A DNA stretch of 64,000 nucleotides from Blastomussa wellsi (GCA_947652115.1 OX393562.1:29353807-29417806); one strand, 5' to 3'; counted from the stretch's first letter, positions 38,401 to 53,400 are shown. Notes: a model not told the origin generated them from the letters alone. Numbers and translations: made by a program.

Positions 38401-41400
38401 ATAGTTTAGTGATTGCAGGATTCTGATTCTGTTAAAATGGTGGCTGTAGTAGACTTCAGTGTCACCAAAACAATGTCCACAAATAGGCTAAACAATTATA
38501 TTATTAGCCATTCCATATGTTGACCTTTCTTGCTACCCAACTTTAATCACATGTGGAGCAGCGTTCTTAGAAACACCAAGCTCACTAATTGCCTTCACAC
38601 ACTGAGTTCTACTTCTTCAATCAATAACATGATTTTTTTTTTACCCAAAAAGTTCAATAACGTTAATTTCAATCAAAATCTGTAAAGATAAGAAACAATT
38701 TTTGAAGAGTTCCTGTATTAACCGCACACTCCATGAACATTAGGCATCCGGATAAGACAGAGGTGGTCTCCATTTCCTTCAAGTAATAGGACTTTTTCCT
38801 TAATATCTTCCACCAGTTTTACTTGAAACTCTGATCTGAAAACATAAGCCGGAAACAAGGCTTGTGTTTAAGCAGCAAGAATTACATTTTGTTTAAGCTG
38901 ACTTATGATAATTTAATTCATTTCCCAAGTTTCTTGACTTCCCTAAAAAAATTATTACTTATTAACATCTACAGTATTCACATTCTTCAAAATAACATAA
39001 CTTACCCGTAGTATAAAAAAGGTTGGTTGTCACCTCAACCACTTTCATTATACCTTTTAAATAATTTTTTAATTACCTTTCTTGCTGCATCCTTAATGTG
39101 TGATGACCAGCCTCGTTAAAGAAGAATGGATGTTGTAGATCTGGCTGTACCTCTCTAAACACTGCCAATGTGACTCCTGACTGCTTTTCCCACACAAAAA
39201 ACTCAATCTCTCCAACTTTGCCACAGGCAAACAAGACAACACTGGCATTTCGTTTTACCATCCTGGTATACTCCTTTGAATAAAATACTTGTCCTTTCTT
39301 AACAATGCGCAGAACTTTAGCTTTGTTGCCTCCTTCAACTTTCATATTAATCTTCTCCATTAATTCATTGGGTAGCCCTGTCAGTTTTTTGGCCCCTCCA
39401 GCAATGAAGCAATCCTTTGCATCCTTTAGATTTTTTACTCTACAGCAAGAATGGGATGAGTTTTGTAAGCTTAAAATATCATATTAATTATTAACTGTTA
39501 TAAATAAATGTGACCAAACCAGAAAATCAAATGTCCTTCGAGACAACAGCTATTTTGCTTCTACTTTAATACAACTTTTGTATCTTCCTATTAATAAGTG
39601 CTGACAGCGTCTTGACAGCTTTTGACAGACAGTACTCCCTTAAGAGTTTACACGAACTGACTTATCAAGAGACGAGCTCCCCTTAAATACTCCATTTTTG
39701 CATAAATGCAAAATAGTCGTAAAAATGCACATTTCTTTTACTAAGATTAATTACCAAATACCACATCAATTTAACTAACATTTATAACCTTTTTCTGCCT
39801 CAAAATCAAAATTGTTGTTTCATTTGCAGATTTTTTATCTGTTTTAAAACTACAGATCTCAATTACCTTTATAGCAACATAGGGTATTACTTACTGCCTT
39901 TTTGTGTTTAGCATTCTTCTGATAAAATCCTTAAGACAACCATCTTTCAGCAAATCAACCTCAAATCTTAACCGACTCTGTGCATGAAGCATCCAAATCA
40001 CCTTCAAAGAAATTTGAAATGGCAGTTGATACCCTGGTAATTTATTTCTCCTGAACACAGTTTAAATTCATTTAAGTCCATTTATTACTTATAATTAACT
40101 ATAACTTGTCAATGTACCTGTCTACAAACATTTCCTGTGCCATGTGTCAAGTTCATGATGGTGCCATTCATGTCCTCGAAGCCAAAGGTGGACCATGCCC
40201 ACAGTGGACCCCATCCTTCAACGTAGTCTGCTAGATGGGCACCAGTATTGTGAATATTAAGACCACAGCTGCCATCTCCTATTAAGGGAGAAGAACATAA
40301 AATTAGCCAGGGTGTATCTTTTTGATTTTTGCATAATATAGGTAATTTTACCCTATGATTTAAAAAAATTTCACAGTATTTTCTTACCATACAAAGCTTG
40401 AAAGTCCTTGTAAAATGTCTGCAGGAGATCACGAGCCCTTCCAAGTTGCGATGGTGTTATTGCATCACCAAGAAGAATGTACACTCCCTCTGCCAAATGT
40501 GCAAAGTGGCACAGATACTTGTCTGGAAGGTACCCAACTAAACATGGCAGTGAATAGTACAGCAACCAAGATTGCAACTCTGAAGCTTAAAAAAATAGAT
40601 CAGAGTATGTCAGTTTTAAAATACATTTTAGCGTTAATTATCTCTATTTGGCACTCAGGTAATATTATGTACACACCCTTCAAGTTTTTGAAATGTTTCT
40701 CCATGTCTCGTGGTAAACGTGTCAAGAAGTCTGGAGGTCTCATCTTCAGTATGCGCTTATTGACATGTTTAATCTGCAATTTAATTAATAGGAAAATCTC
40801 TTAACGGTATGATTTCTCTAAACAGTCAAATTTAAAATTCATTCCAGTACCTTTCCACCAATGAAGTAGGGTTTTGTGTGGTTTGTAGCAGAGAACCATT
40901 TGTAAAGTAGGGTCTTTGTAACACCAAGTAAGCAGCCATGCATGTAGTCTGGAACCATGCCCAATACCACATCGAACCATGGCATCATGGCAAGACTAGT
41001 GACACCGTAGACACCTACAACCTAATATCATACATACATGTAAATGTATATTGTACACCAGAATAATATATAAAATATATTTTTTATGTATTGCACTTTC
41101 AAGTTGAGCTAATCTAAAATCAATAATAGCAAATTGCATATACATGTAACATTTCATTTGCAAAAAAACCCACCTTTTTGTTCTCTCTGTGTGCTGATAA
41201 GCCATTCCTCAGAAAACTCTCGTGGGTGCGTTTGGGAGCCGCTTCTGCGAGATTCCGGTAAGGATAGCAACGGGTATGCCCTTTCCCTTGTTTGACTACA
41301 TGACCAGGTTCTTCACATGTAATACAGCCACTTTCTCCATTGTGCTGCGTCATACAAGTGAGGTAGGCTTTACCTTGCAAATCACTGGACCCCAAAATTA

Positions 41401-44400
41401 CTGCAGCTTTAACATTGAATGGAATCACCTCACACTCTGGTTTAATCTCAAGACCTGTATTAAAAACAAACAAGGATTTACAGACCCAAAAGGGCCATGA
41501 CAGGACGCACGCGATTTTTACTGTAAGTATCTTTTCACGCAGAGTGCAGTTAAAAAAGGGGAGATAAGATTTTAAGAAGGTGTTATAACAATCATTGTCA
41601 CTTAGAATAGAGATCTGGGAAACATAATAATGCACCACAAATGGTGCCTGGGTCTACTTGAATTTCAGCTTGTATTCCATTTCGTGATCATTGCAACTGA
41701 TACTGGCGGCGGGGAAGGGTTTATTTCGAATCCTAGAAAATTTTTCTAAGACTTTGTTAAAGGTACTTACAGTGCACGCTCTATGCGTCCGCTTAGGTAA
41801 CACTTGTAAAAGATGCCAAAAAAAGTGTGTTAGACTAGACTGTTTGTCAATAAACATCTTAATTTATTATCATTTTGCACTGTACCTTCTTGATACAAAT
41901 GAACCATCTCTGAGGCAAAAGGTTCAAAATACACGTTGAAGTGTGGTTTGCCCTTTCCTTGCCAAATTCCCCACATCAACATGTTCTGCTTGGAAAACCT
42001 GAATCAGGAAAAATCAGATGTTGAACATTAGCTATGTACTGTGTGCACTAATTACCATGCTTCAATAAATAAGTAAACCATCCATTATTCAACTGATTTG
42101 TAAACTCTACGAAGGACATAAAGGGATAGAGAATGGTCTTTACACGCAGTTATAGCGTATACAACTATTAATATCCAAATTTCAAAATTGTGCACTAGGG
42201 CTCAGATAGTGTTAATGTGTGAAACATTTTTATATACAGTCGAATCCCAATAACTTGAACCCTCGCTAACTCGAACCTCGCGCTAACTCGAACCAACATC
42301 AATTTCCCGTGGATTTCTTTCATACATTTACTCTAATTTTATCCTCAGTAACTCGAACCCTCGATAACGCGAACCTCCCGCTAACTCGAACCAATTTTCA
42401 TATCCCCTCAGGTCATTTTCTATATAATTTTACCCTCGATAACTCGAACCACGTTTTTCAAGAAGTGACAAGTAAAAAATTACAGCACTGTAGATAAAAA
42501 GAAATTGAATTTATTTTGAAGCAACCGATCGTGAGTATTCTTCCAGTTTGACTCCAGTTCAGGGTTGTTTACATTTCATCCCCATTTCTTTAAAATTTCA
42601 ATAATTGCTGGTGTCCCACGAAGTGCAGCGTGCACTGTATGAAGTGCCCATGGACACTGTTTTTCATTTAAAAAAAATTATTAGAGAAAGTGATTTTATT
42701 ACAGACATCAATTAAATTAAATTGAATTTAAATGTACTTTGTATGAATAGAAGTGCATGTGATCATCGTTCTTCCTTATTTCCGTTCAATTGTTCTCAAC
42801 TCCCAGTAACTCGAACTCCTGCTAACTCGAACCTTTTTCTATTTCCCCTGAAGGTTCGAGTTATCGGGAGTCGACTGTACCCAAAACAGCCTTGATTGCA
42901 ATCGCAAATTCTGTTACCTTTCTGGTGATGGAAGCTCATTGATGGCAAGGAAAACGGGCCACAAAGATACACCAGAAGAAGAATAAAGAGGTGCCCCATC
43001 AGTATTGAAAATGAAGCTGATGTTGGTCCTACTGCTTAGAAATTGGCCCTCTCCGCACAGCTTAACGTAATACTTCCCATCCAGTATGTCGGTGATGACT
43101 GATTTGCCACGGCATCTAATCCTTTGCTGAATTGTTGACCATATTCCTTTGCCTAGGAAAGATTTTGATTAGGTACTTTATGTAAGAGAATGCTACATAA
43201 AAATACAAGTACCAACTGTAAAAATTATTATTCAGAAAATGTTTTTATTGTTTTTAAGCACTAAACAGTGTGAACTTCTCCAATCATTAGGCAAACCAAT
43301 CAAATTATTTGCAAATTGACCAGTAGCATTTTTGTTCACCTTCATCTGAAGTGTGCAGTTGGCTTGAATTTTTATTTTAGTTTGGGTAAAATTTTGTTGG
43401 ATGGCTTTATGTTGTTATATGAACAGACTTACGCTGCAAAAGATCCTTTAGTTGATTATTGATGTCAATGGTAACAAAACTGTTTTTGTGAATCCTTTTT
43501 TCTTGCTGAGACACGCCTCCTCTGTACCTTAGACTAGAAAAAAATGTTAAAATTAAAACATTTTTTGAAGGTACATACATGTATGTACATGCTAAACTTG
43601 CAAAAATTATTGAAACTGAGATTTTTGCACAAATTTATAACATTATAGTTTTAAATTAATGCTATTTTGCGTATATGCATTTGGACCCTATTTGAGCGTT
43701 GACGTCATCGTTAATGCTCTTAGTTGGCGCATAGTGAATTTTGCTCTTGGGCAGGCTAGGGAATTTGACCTTCACATGCACGATGGGTTTTGGGGGATTT
43801 TTCTGAAGAAATGCCGGCAAGCTTTAAAGTTTAACTTCTTTGTATCATATAAAGGCTCAGATTTTATTATTACTATACAACTTACCCGACACAGCCTGCT
43901 GTGGCACATTGATAGCTGCCTTCTTCGTCTAAAGGAAATAACCTGAGACATACTTCACAAATGTCATACACATGTGATTCACATTGTCCACACACTTCCT
44001 GAACTTTGTTGTAAGTAAGTGACTTAAATGTTGCAGCTCCTGGACAGGTTACATTAACCAATTCAATTAAATCTTTTGCAGCTTCATTTGTTAAGTTATG
44101 TCTTGAAACATAGGCCAAGACTGCCATACATACTGTTTCCTGGTCTGAGAGTATTTTATGTTCGGTAGTGTTATCAACATCAACGCTACTGTTACCACAC
44201 TGATCGTTTTCTTCTGAAACTTCACTTTCTTCAGACTCTGAAAAAATTTCAGACGTCTCTGAATCGGAGTCCAAGTCTAAAGAGATTTCACTGCACTCAC
44301 TGTTCCAGTCTTCATCAAGTGGTTCATGATCACCTAGCCATGCTTCACTATCAACCTCTTTTTCGGCGAATGTTTCGGCCTCTACATGTACATGTCCATC

Positions 44401-47400
44401 CGAATTTAACTGTCTTTCCAAAGACGAGCCTGATAGCTCCAACGTGCCCATATCATCATGTGTGGTTGCTTCGGTCTCTTGTGAGTATGTGTATGTAATA
44501 TCACAAACACTTGATTCGGGGTAATTAAAAATCGCTTGTTGAGAAGGAATGACATTGTTCAAATCATTGCAATTGACATTTGATGATGCTGAACGTTTGT
44601 TTAAGTCATACTTAGTCGATTTGGGCAATGGTAAACTGGGATCATCGAGATATCTCTTATACGTCCTTATATTGTATTCTGTTGAACGAAGAGAAACAAA
44701 TTTTAAACAATTTAAAAGGAAGGGCAGTGTAATATTTACGACACTCGGACCACATGATCTGTGAAGGCTGAATGCATTCTCACCTTTAATGCCATGAATA
44801 GAAGACAAGTGACTTTCGAGCCTTTGTTTCCTCGACAGCGTTCGGCGACAAATATTGCATTTGAAGAAAGTTTTACCCTCGTGATTTATCACTTCATGAA
44901 GCAAGTTCACATCAGTATTATTGCCAGGAATTTGATCGGAAGGATCCATTCAAAGTGTAATCGTGGATTACTTTCGAAAGCACAGGGAAAGCAAGCTTCT
45001 CCTGAGCCAGCAGAATGGTAATAACCAGCGGATTCTCTTTGCCGAGCCGAGCCAATGATAGGTCACTATAGGTGCACGTGATTATCCTCGTGACTGCAAT
45101 ATTGGCGCTCATCTTTGAATTCTGTTCGTCGGTTGATCGCTCGTGCGTACGTGGAGGTTAAATTCTTTTGAATTTTATTCGCATATTTTAAGCTTTTCAA
45201 AATGGTTTTCGTAGTAGTACAATGGGAAGACGAAAATACCATCAATGTTATCAACGAGAAGCAAGTCGTTAGTGGCGTGGAGTTGAAAGAAAAAACAAAA
45301 GTGGACATTATTTTAGCCGAGGGAAAGAAGGGACGATCGGCCATTTATAAAGCTACGATCTTAAAAGTTTGTGGTGAGTACAAATTCCAGCGTTCAATAG
45401 GTATTCAATATCTTAACAGTGTATAGAATAGCCTACAGTTTCTGAGAAGATAAGCAATACACATGTAAGATTCAGCTCGCGATCGACGCGTGCAACGTCG
45501 CTTCTGAGCTTTGTTAAAGCTCATTATATAAGCTTCACCGGGCTGCTTCGTGTCGAACCAGTCTACTAAATACGATAAGAGTATTATTTTGTTCGTATTT
45601 CCTGAATGAAGGAATGAATAATACCTTTATTTAATGAATTCCTTTTGTTCTTATCCGAAATTTGCCTTGAAAATATCGATAAACATCCTCAGATCAAAGT
45701 TTAAAAAAATCCCGCCTAAAATTTAAGGCGGGATTTTCACTGAATCGTGGGTTTGGTACATGTATATCATGGACACAATCTACTTTATGAAATACATGTA
45801 CCAGGAATTTGGGGTTTATTTATTAATATTTCATATTTTTCTAATTTCACCCAAACTTAGCCTGTGCACGTCCGCCCCTTCCCTTTAAAGAAATCGATTT
45901 TTTCCCAATTTTTATGAGGGGACGGGGCGAATGTTCACAGGCTTAAACCCAAACTGAGGGCACACAAAACGATCAAAAGGCATATGTAAACAAAAGTCGC
46001 ATATATTTTTTGTAGATACAAAGGCAAAGGCAAACGAGGAAGAGAAAAAACTCCTGACACCCGGTTCAGCTGAGGCGATTGAAGGTAGATTTTATAGGGC
46101 TTTTGTATGGAAATAAATCATTAAAATTTAATATTTTAAGATAATTTCAACACATGAAATCAACTATATATGTTTAAAGGTAATATCATTTTTGTATAGA
46201 TACTGGAAATAGAAAGAGGTCAAGGAAACCGTCTCAAAAAGTGAGGGACAACAATGAAGAGGAGCAATTGCCAGGTAAGACTTGACAACCTGACAACATT
46301 TAATTTTGTGGATAAGCATAGAAATAGAAATTTACAAAATCATTTTGTTATGTTTGTCGACATTCACTATTTTTTTAATCTTCCATGGTTGCCACTATAT
46401 GTAATTCAATAGAATCAATTTAGCATTTTATTTTAATAATTAAAATTAATTTTATTCTATTCTAATTATTAGATGTGTCAGAAGAACAAGAGAATGAACA
46501 AGATGATCAAGGTAATTTGTAATGTCTTGCTTGGCTCTGGTGGGTATTCTGTTGAAAGAGGGAAGACCTTATATTTTACAAATTGTTCAAGTTGAACTCA
46601 AGCAAACAAAAAATGAAAACAGAAAATCTCCCCATGGGTGCTGTTCCAGGATAGCACCTACTTCAAAACACTTTTTGAAGGATTTCTGTGATTCGTGTAC
46701 AAAGTTTCTTTTTATATTGCTCATTGTTTAATGATTTCACAAATGCTAACTTCATGCAATTTATGTTTTAGTTGAGACACAGCAAAAGAAAAAAAAAGCC
46801 AAAAAGGGGAAAGGTAAAATTTTATAACTTAGCCTTTGACATTGGTGTATTTATTATTATTATTATTTTTTTTTTTTGGGGGGGGGGGTATTTGCTGGAA
46901 TATTTCAGTTTCAGATTCTTATTAAGTTACTTGAAAGCAAAATTACTCTTCAATCATTCTATCTTTTTTAATTCTATAACTTCAGACCCAGAAAAGGAAG
47001 AAGAAAAAAGGAGAGCAGAGGAGAATAGAAAGGTAATATTCAGCAGTAAACTGCTAAGTCGATAACGGATAACCTGACCAGGGGTTTCAATAGTAGCCGG
47101 GTAGCGGGTAGAACTACCCGCTTGTAACGGGTCGATTACCCGCTTGTAGTCTCCACGTGAACTTCAAGTGAGTCCAGCTAATTTCTTCACTGCTTCGAAT
47201 TCTTGCCAAAAGATTTGGCAATTTTTTTTGTAATAGGAAAACCAAAGGAAATGAAAGAAGTAAGAAGTGTTCTTGAAAGTAAACGGCTAAGTTCTTGAAA
47301 GTCTCGAAATCAAGTTTGCAGACTGATAAAACTAATAAGTAATAAATGATACTCAGGTTTAAAGTTACTGGTACTTCTGTGATAGCTCATTATTATCATG

Positions 47401-50400
47401 CCATGACTGCAAGCTAAGTGTACAGAATATATTTTATTCAAGGATTAATTCTGAGCTAAAACTACATTAAACTTTGACTTTCAAAGATACCCAAGGCCAT
47501 GCAGCCAGTTGTGAAACTTAGTGTTTAAACTTTAAAGGTAGCACCTGAATGGAAATCATTGACTGGACTACTTCATTGTACATCATGTATTTCATTAAAC
47601 ATACTAGAAATTACGTTCAAATTTGTTCAAAGTAGTTGGCTTATAGGCAAAAAAAGTGAAACAACAAAGCCATTGAAAAGGCCTGAAAATGCATGAAAAT
47701 GCATCTGCGAGAGTCTAAAATTCCAAAATTTTTCAGGGGGGCATGCCCCCGGACCCCCCTAGGTTCGAAGGCCCGAAGGGCCTTCGGGAAAGTTACCCGT
47801 CTGCTATTCTTAACTACCCACCTGTCAAAAAACTTATTGAAACCCCTGCCTGACCAGCAAGTGATAGCCTTGTTTTTTTTTTATTTCTGAGCAACTTGAT
47901 TTTAATAATACAGTCTACATGTTACAGTACTTGCAAGATTTTTTTGGGGCTATTGATAATTACTTCAGGGCTCTAGTTTATCCTGGCTGGAAAATTGAAT
48001 TGCTTTCTTGCCTGATAATGGTAATAAATTTAATGTGATGGTGTACTAGTTATTATCAGTTTCACATAAATTGGTTGTTTTCTTCAAGTGATCGAAACAA
48101 ATTGCTCAGCTTATAAAAACAGTCAACTCTCGTTATAGCGGACACCTTCACGGACGTTGTTTTGTGTCTGGAATAGCGAGAGTCAGTAACACCGGGAGTC
48201 ATTTTCAGTCAAACCTCTATAGATGGGGATCTGAATTTTGTCCGTAATAGCGAGCGTCGGTAATAGAGGGGTGTCCGCAAGGCGAGAGTTGACTGTACAC
48301 AAAACAGGAATTTCTTTTGCAGTTTTATTAACCAGTATTTTAACAAAATCTTACAGGTACTGTCATGTACCTAATCAGTATGATTTTTTTTTCTTCATGT
48401 TTTAAAGCTGCAGCAAACAGTGCAAGAAGAACGTGTGGCAAGAATTCTCCATGATTCACGCACCCACACCATAACATCACCCACCCACTCACCCATCTCA
48501 TCTCATTCACCACCATCTATTCACCAATCTGCACGCACACACACCATAACATCGCCCACCCACTCACCCATCTCATCTCATTCACCACCATCTATTCACC
48601 AATCTGCACGCACACAGACCATAACATCACCCACCCACTCACCCATCTCATCTCATATTTCACCACCATCTATTCATCAATCTGCACGCACACAGACCAT
48701 AACATCACCCACCCACTCACCCATCTCATCTCATTCACCACCATCTATTCATCAATCTGCACGCACACAGACCATAACATCACCCACAAATTCATCATAT
48801 CAATCATCACCATTCACCAACCATTCTGCACGCACACACACTATCACCTCACACTCGTATACACCACTTCAGAACACGTCAGCACTACATGTTAACCACA
48901 ACACTCACAGACGCACCAACATACCACAAAAACGCACACCATTAAACACATTATTTCCTCCAAACAATTCAACACCATTGTCACACCACATCCCACAGAG
49001 CTTTACGGAGCTTCTCACATTGGATGAGGAAAATGAAGGCCAACAAAGTAACTGGGAGTCTTTTAGCTCCCATTTTACTCAAGAGTTTGAGATGATGAAA
49101 GCTGAGATGGAAGGACTGAGGGGGGAATTGAAAAACTTGAAGAAAGTGGTGAAAGACCTAAAGGTAAAGACTACTCAACAGTCAGACATACAGTACAATT
49201 AAAGCATTTGGAGTTAACTGCCTTGCATATGAAACATAAAGCTCTCAGTTGCCCAGCAAAACGGACAATAAATATATTGTCAATTGATGATACATGGATT
49301 GATGTATCTTTAAGTTTAATCCTTTTTGTTTTATTAGGGCAGTGCCTATGTGCATTGTAAATTTTGCTTCAAATATTACCTTCTTTGGACAGTTTATGAA
49401 CATGTATATATGTATATGTAGGCACTGATTTTTAATTTGTAACTTAACAATGTACGTCTTTATATCTCTTTCCTTATAGCATAATCCTAAACAAAATTAA
49501 GGGGTATAATAAACACACTTTTATTATAAAAATGATTTGAATAACTTGAAGGAAAGATGCTTGCAGGAAGATCAGATGTCAATTAACAGAGTGAAGATAA
49601 ACCTTTGTAACAATATTATTATTATTCTTTTCATTTAGGCAAACCAAAGTTCACAGGAAGAAAATCAAGCCAGTGTCCTAGAACAACAGGAGCAGACTCG
49701 AGAGGTGATGACAAAAAAATAAAAACAAACCGTAATTAAAAATAAAAAGCACGCATACATACATGTACATGACTTAGTAATATCAGCTCAATGTACTGCT
49801 AGTTTCAATTTGTTTTCCGGGTAATTATTTATTGTGGGAGTGGCTGCAGTCTTAATTGCCAAATCTTGAGGAATGTTCACTATAAAGATCCATACCTTAA
49901 ATAACATACATTATTTTTTTTAACAAGTTGGCAGTAAGAATATTATTGCAAATCAAGATTATCAATGCAGGAAAAAAAGGGGCCAGAAGGGCTACAGACT
50001 TTCACTTTTTTTGAGGGGGGGGGGGGGGGGTTGATCTTTAAGGCATGGATAATGTTCAGTTTCATATATGGTAGAGAAGTGAATTCATGGCAAGTCTGAA
50101 TTAATAATATCTTATCTCTTTACAGTCCCAGTTAATGTTGATGGTCAAGAATACCACAAAGCCCCTTGAGGGATTGAAAGCCTTACTTTTTGAGCTGTTC
50201 ACCCCAGACGAAGTAAGGCTATCATCCCTCAAGGGGAGAACAACAGTGGCAGGCGGGGAGAGTGTTGGCCTGCAGAGGGAAAAATTAAACATGATATACT
50301 GTAAGTTCCACATTTAAAATGCACATCAAATTAAGCTTAGCACTTAGTTAATATGTTTTATAAGTTCCACCAAATGCCTTTTCGGGCTTATCATAACTTT

Positions 50401-53400
50401 TTTTTATTACAGATGTTATGGAGCAGAGATACAAAATGGAGCGCAATGGGGTGGATAACCTGATTAGAAATCAACAGCGGAAGCTCCGTGAACAATTTAA
50501 AAAACTAAACAACAGCTAAGTGCCATTCAAAGTTAGATACCAATATATACAATGTGATTTTTTAAATTTTAAATTATTGTTTCCTATTTTGATTAATTAT
50601 TTTCCGAAGAAATAAACACTTGATCTGCTTAAATGTAAAATCTTCTTGTATGATTCTCTCTGAGACAATGTAATCTTTTTACCAGATGTATGATATTTGA
50701 AGAAAATTTAAGAAGTAATTTTTTTATTGAATCTGTTTTTTTCTTAATGTCCATCAATATGCTTGTATGTATTTGTCATTGTACAGTAAGTTGATCTAAG
50801 ATCCAAAAAATATTCATTTCAAGACATTATGATTTTTTAGATGTGATATTGAAAAATTTTTTGTATCCTTTTTTATATCTTGTTGGTTGTCAATTTTACA
50901 ACCTTACTTTTCCATGAAAATAAATTTCTTAATGTTTGCTGGCAATTTCTCGTGAGTTGATTAATATATCATATATTTATTATATACTAATACATGCTGC
51001 TGATGTCCTTGAAATTCCTAGTTATTCCTACAATTTCTTAAATATTCCCATTTATTCCTAAATATTCCTAGGAATTTCTGAGAATATATTAGAATCACAG
51101 CTTTCAAGGACTGTCATTGGTGCCCTTACTTGGAATTCCTAGGAATTCCTAGGAATTCCAAGTCCTGTTATTTATTAACTTGGAATTTCTGGGAATTTCT
51201 TGGAATTCAAAACCAGAACTCCTGAAACTGGGAATTCCTAGGAATTCCTAGGAATTCCAAGTCCGAATTTACCGTGAAAATTCACACCTCTGATTCCTAG
51301 GAATTCTTAGGAATTCCTAGGAATTCCTAGGAAAAAATTCCTAGGAATTCTTAGGATAATCCTAAGAATTCCTAGGAATTTCCCAGTGCATTTCACAAGG
51401 GTAGCTGAATGACGTGTGTAGTACGTACACTGCTAGCAGCGTGACTGTGGTTTTGTTGGTGGCTGCTGATGGGCTGCCATGGAAACCTTCTCCATGGCTG
51501 ATTGGTACAGGTATATAGCTCCACCAACCTTTAAGGCACCAATTCCCAAGCTCATCCATTGTTGAAGAATTAAACAAAACCTTGATGTTACATTATTCTT
51601 ACTACCTGGTTGAATTTTAGGCTGAAGTGGTCAGAAGTTTTTGAACCCGCTATCAAACTGGCGAAGGAGGGATTTAGGGTCACTGCACACACAGGTAAGT
51701 TCTATATAATATTTATCATTTTATTTGCTTTCTGTTGCAGTCACAAAGCAATTTCCACTGCTGCCACCAAATCATTAATACTTTGACAGGCCAGTTAGCT
51801 GACCTTGGCAATTTTCAAACTTTGAATCAATTATGGTTCTCCCTTTCAGCAATTTTCTTCATGTCTTCATGTTGATGTTCTAGGTGCATTGTGTGTATCA
51901 GTAACTTAGTCATAATTTTAGTGCTGTTTCTCTAAAAAAGCTGAAAAATCCCTGTGGAAGTGCCCTTTAAGTAAACTTGTAAGTTAATTAATTTTAAATA
52001 ATTATAAATTTACCTATAATACATGAACAGAGGTGTATTGTGTCAACATGCAGTATACTTGACTTGCAGGAAGAGTTCTGAGGAATTTTGCAAAAGATGT
52101 TAATGGGACTCGACTGGGGAAAATGATTGCTCCACAGGGGAAGTTTTTGAAGGTTGGTTATTAATTTGATGTATGGTACTGGAATGAATGGCATCAAATT
52201 TATAAATTAATGTCATTTGATTGTATGATCTAGACTATGACTTTAAGTGATTTCCTTGCTTGTAATTGTACAGTGCTATGTATATGTAAATGCTACTTTA
52301 GGTAGGTTAATATTTGTTGGAAATACTACCATATGTATGTTAATAAAAAGACCCTTGAATTTCAATTGCAGGAAGGTGATAAAATGAGTAATCCAGCCCT
52401 TGCAGAAACACTGCAGCAAATAGCAGACAAAGGAGCTGATGCCTTGTACAGTGGCCCTATAGCTGATGGCATAGTTGATGCAGTGAGTTCTTCCTTTTTA
52501 AACTTTTTTAATGAAGTGTTGTTATTGCAGTTGAAAGTTTGGTTTTCATCCCTGCTCTGAGGGTTTTTCTCTTGGTGATCTGGTTTTATCCCTCTACAAA
52601 AACCAACTGGTTTTCTGGGTTTACCTTGGTGTAAGAGCCTGTGACTTCTTTCTTTGTTTTTGAGCTATTGTTTCTGTGTTTTGTATTGTTTCGAGGTTCT
52701 TGTTGTCTTGTTCATTCTTTGTTTTATGTCACTGGTGAGTTTCACAGGTTCTTACATTGAGGATGAGCCGGTTTTCCTCCCTCCACAGAAATGAGCACTT
52801 CAAAATTCCAATTCAGTCGGTTAAAAAATGACCACAGGTTTTATAGTCGCAACACTGTTATATGCAACCCTCATTATAGAAAGTTGATTTTTATTTAATT
52901 TGTTAGTATCTGTCGGGAATACATTTGATTTTGAGAGCATTCGTTCCTGTACAGTGGTAAAAATGGATATGTTGCTGTTTAAATTTGTTTTTTCTTCATT
53001 TGTTTGATTTTCCTTTCTATTGTTTATACAGCTGTATGAAGCAAGGCATTTAGTAAAAAGCATGTTTGTTAGAAAATCGTCAAACCAGAAACATGATTTT
53101 TCCAAGACAAACATTTAATTTAGACAAAGTACAATGTGGATTACTGAATTATTATAATGCAGTTCTAATTTTTTCTAACTTGATTTTAATTAGGTTAAGT
53201 CAGCAAATGGAATTCTAACATATGAAGATTTAGCAAAATACAAACCCATTTCAAAGGATGCCATTAATGCTACATACCTAGGTGAGCAATACATGTACTA
53301 ATCAACAATTTGCTGCTGTATGACACGTAAAGACCAGGAGGTTGTTGAGGTCCAGGCTTACAAAAGCTCTTAAATCATTTCAAGTTTACAGTGGCTCTGA

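Larger units (their letters stand above)
37694..51403. mobile_element. CACTA/EnSpm-type (CMC) DNA transposon, about 13.7 kb, inside GGT intron 5
   Basis: The element contains the TNP2-like transposase (minus) and the BEN gene (plus), read outward from a 252-bp spacer. Both ends are crowded with a palindromic repeat of the type GGAATTCCTAGGAATTCC: left cluster 37720-38060, right cluster 51000-51385. Reading inward, the right end starts CACTGGGAAATTCCTAGG (51388 leftward), the canonical CACTR start. On the left, matching starts appear twice, at 37852 (TACTGGGAAAATCC) and 37968 (CACTAGGAAAATCC), within a 118-bp tandem duplication. Just outside lies a shared inverted 15-mer: TACCCTTGCGAACTG at 37694 and its near-complement at 51389-51403. 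The exact termini and target duplication are therefore unresolved. Orientation is neutral with respect to GGT: one gene is sense, one antisense. Confidence 0.8.

Noticed and set aside
43882..44949. Single 355-codon ORF as a complete gene
   Set aside because: It reads through a 105-nt intron (44679-44783) and runs past the donor at 43886; further exons downstream extend the transposase to 965 aa.
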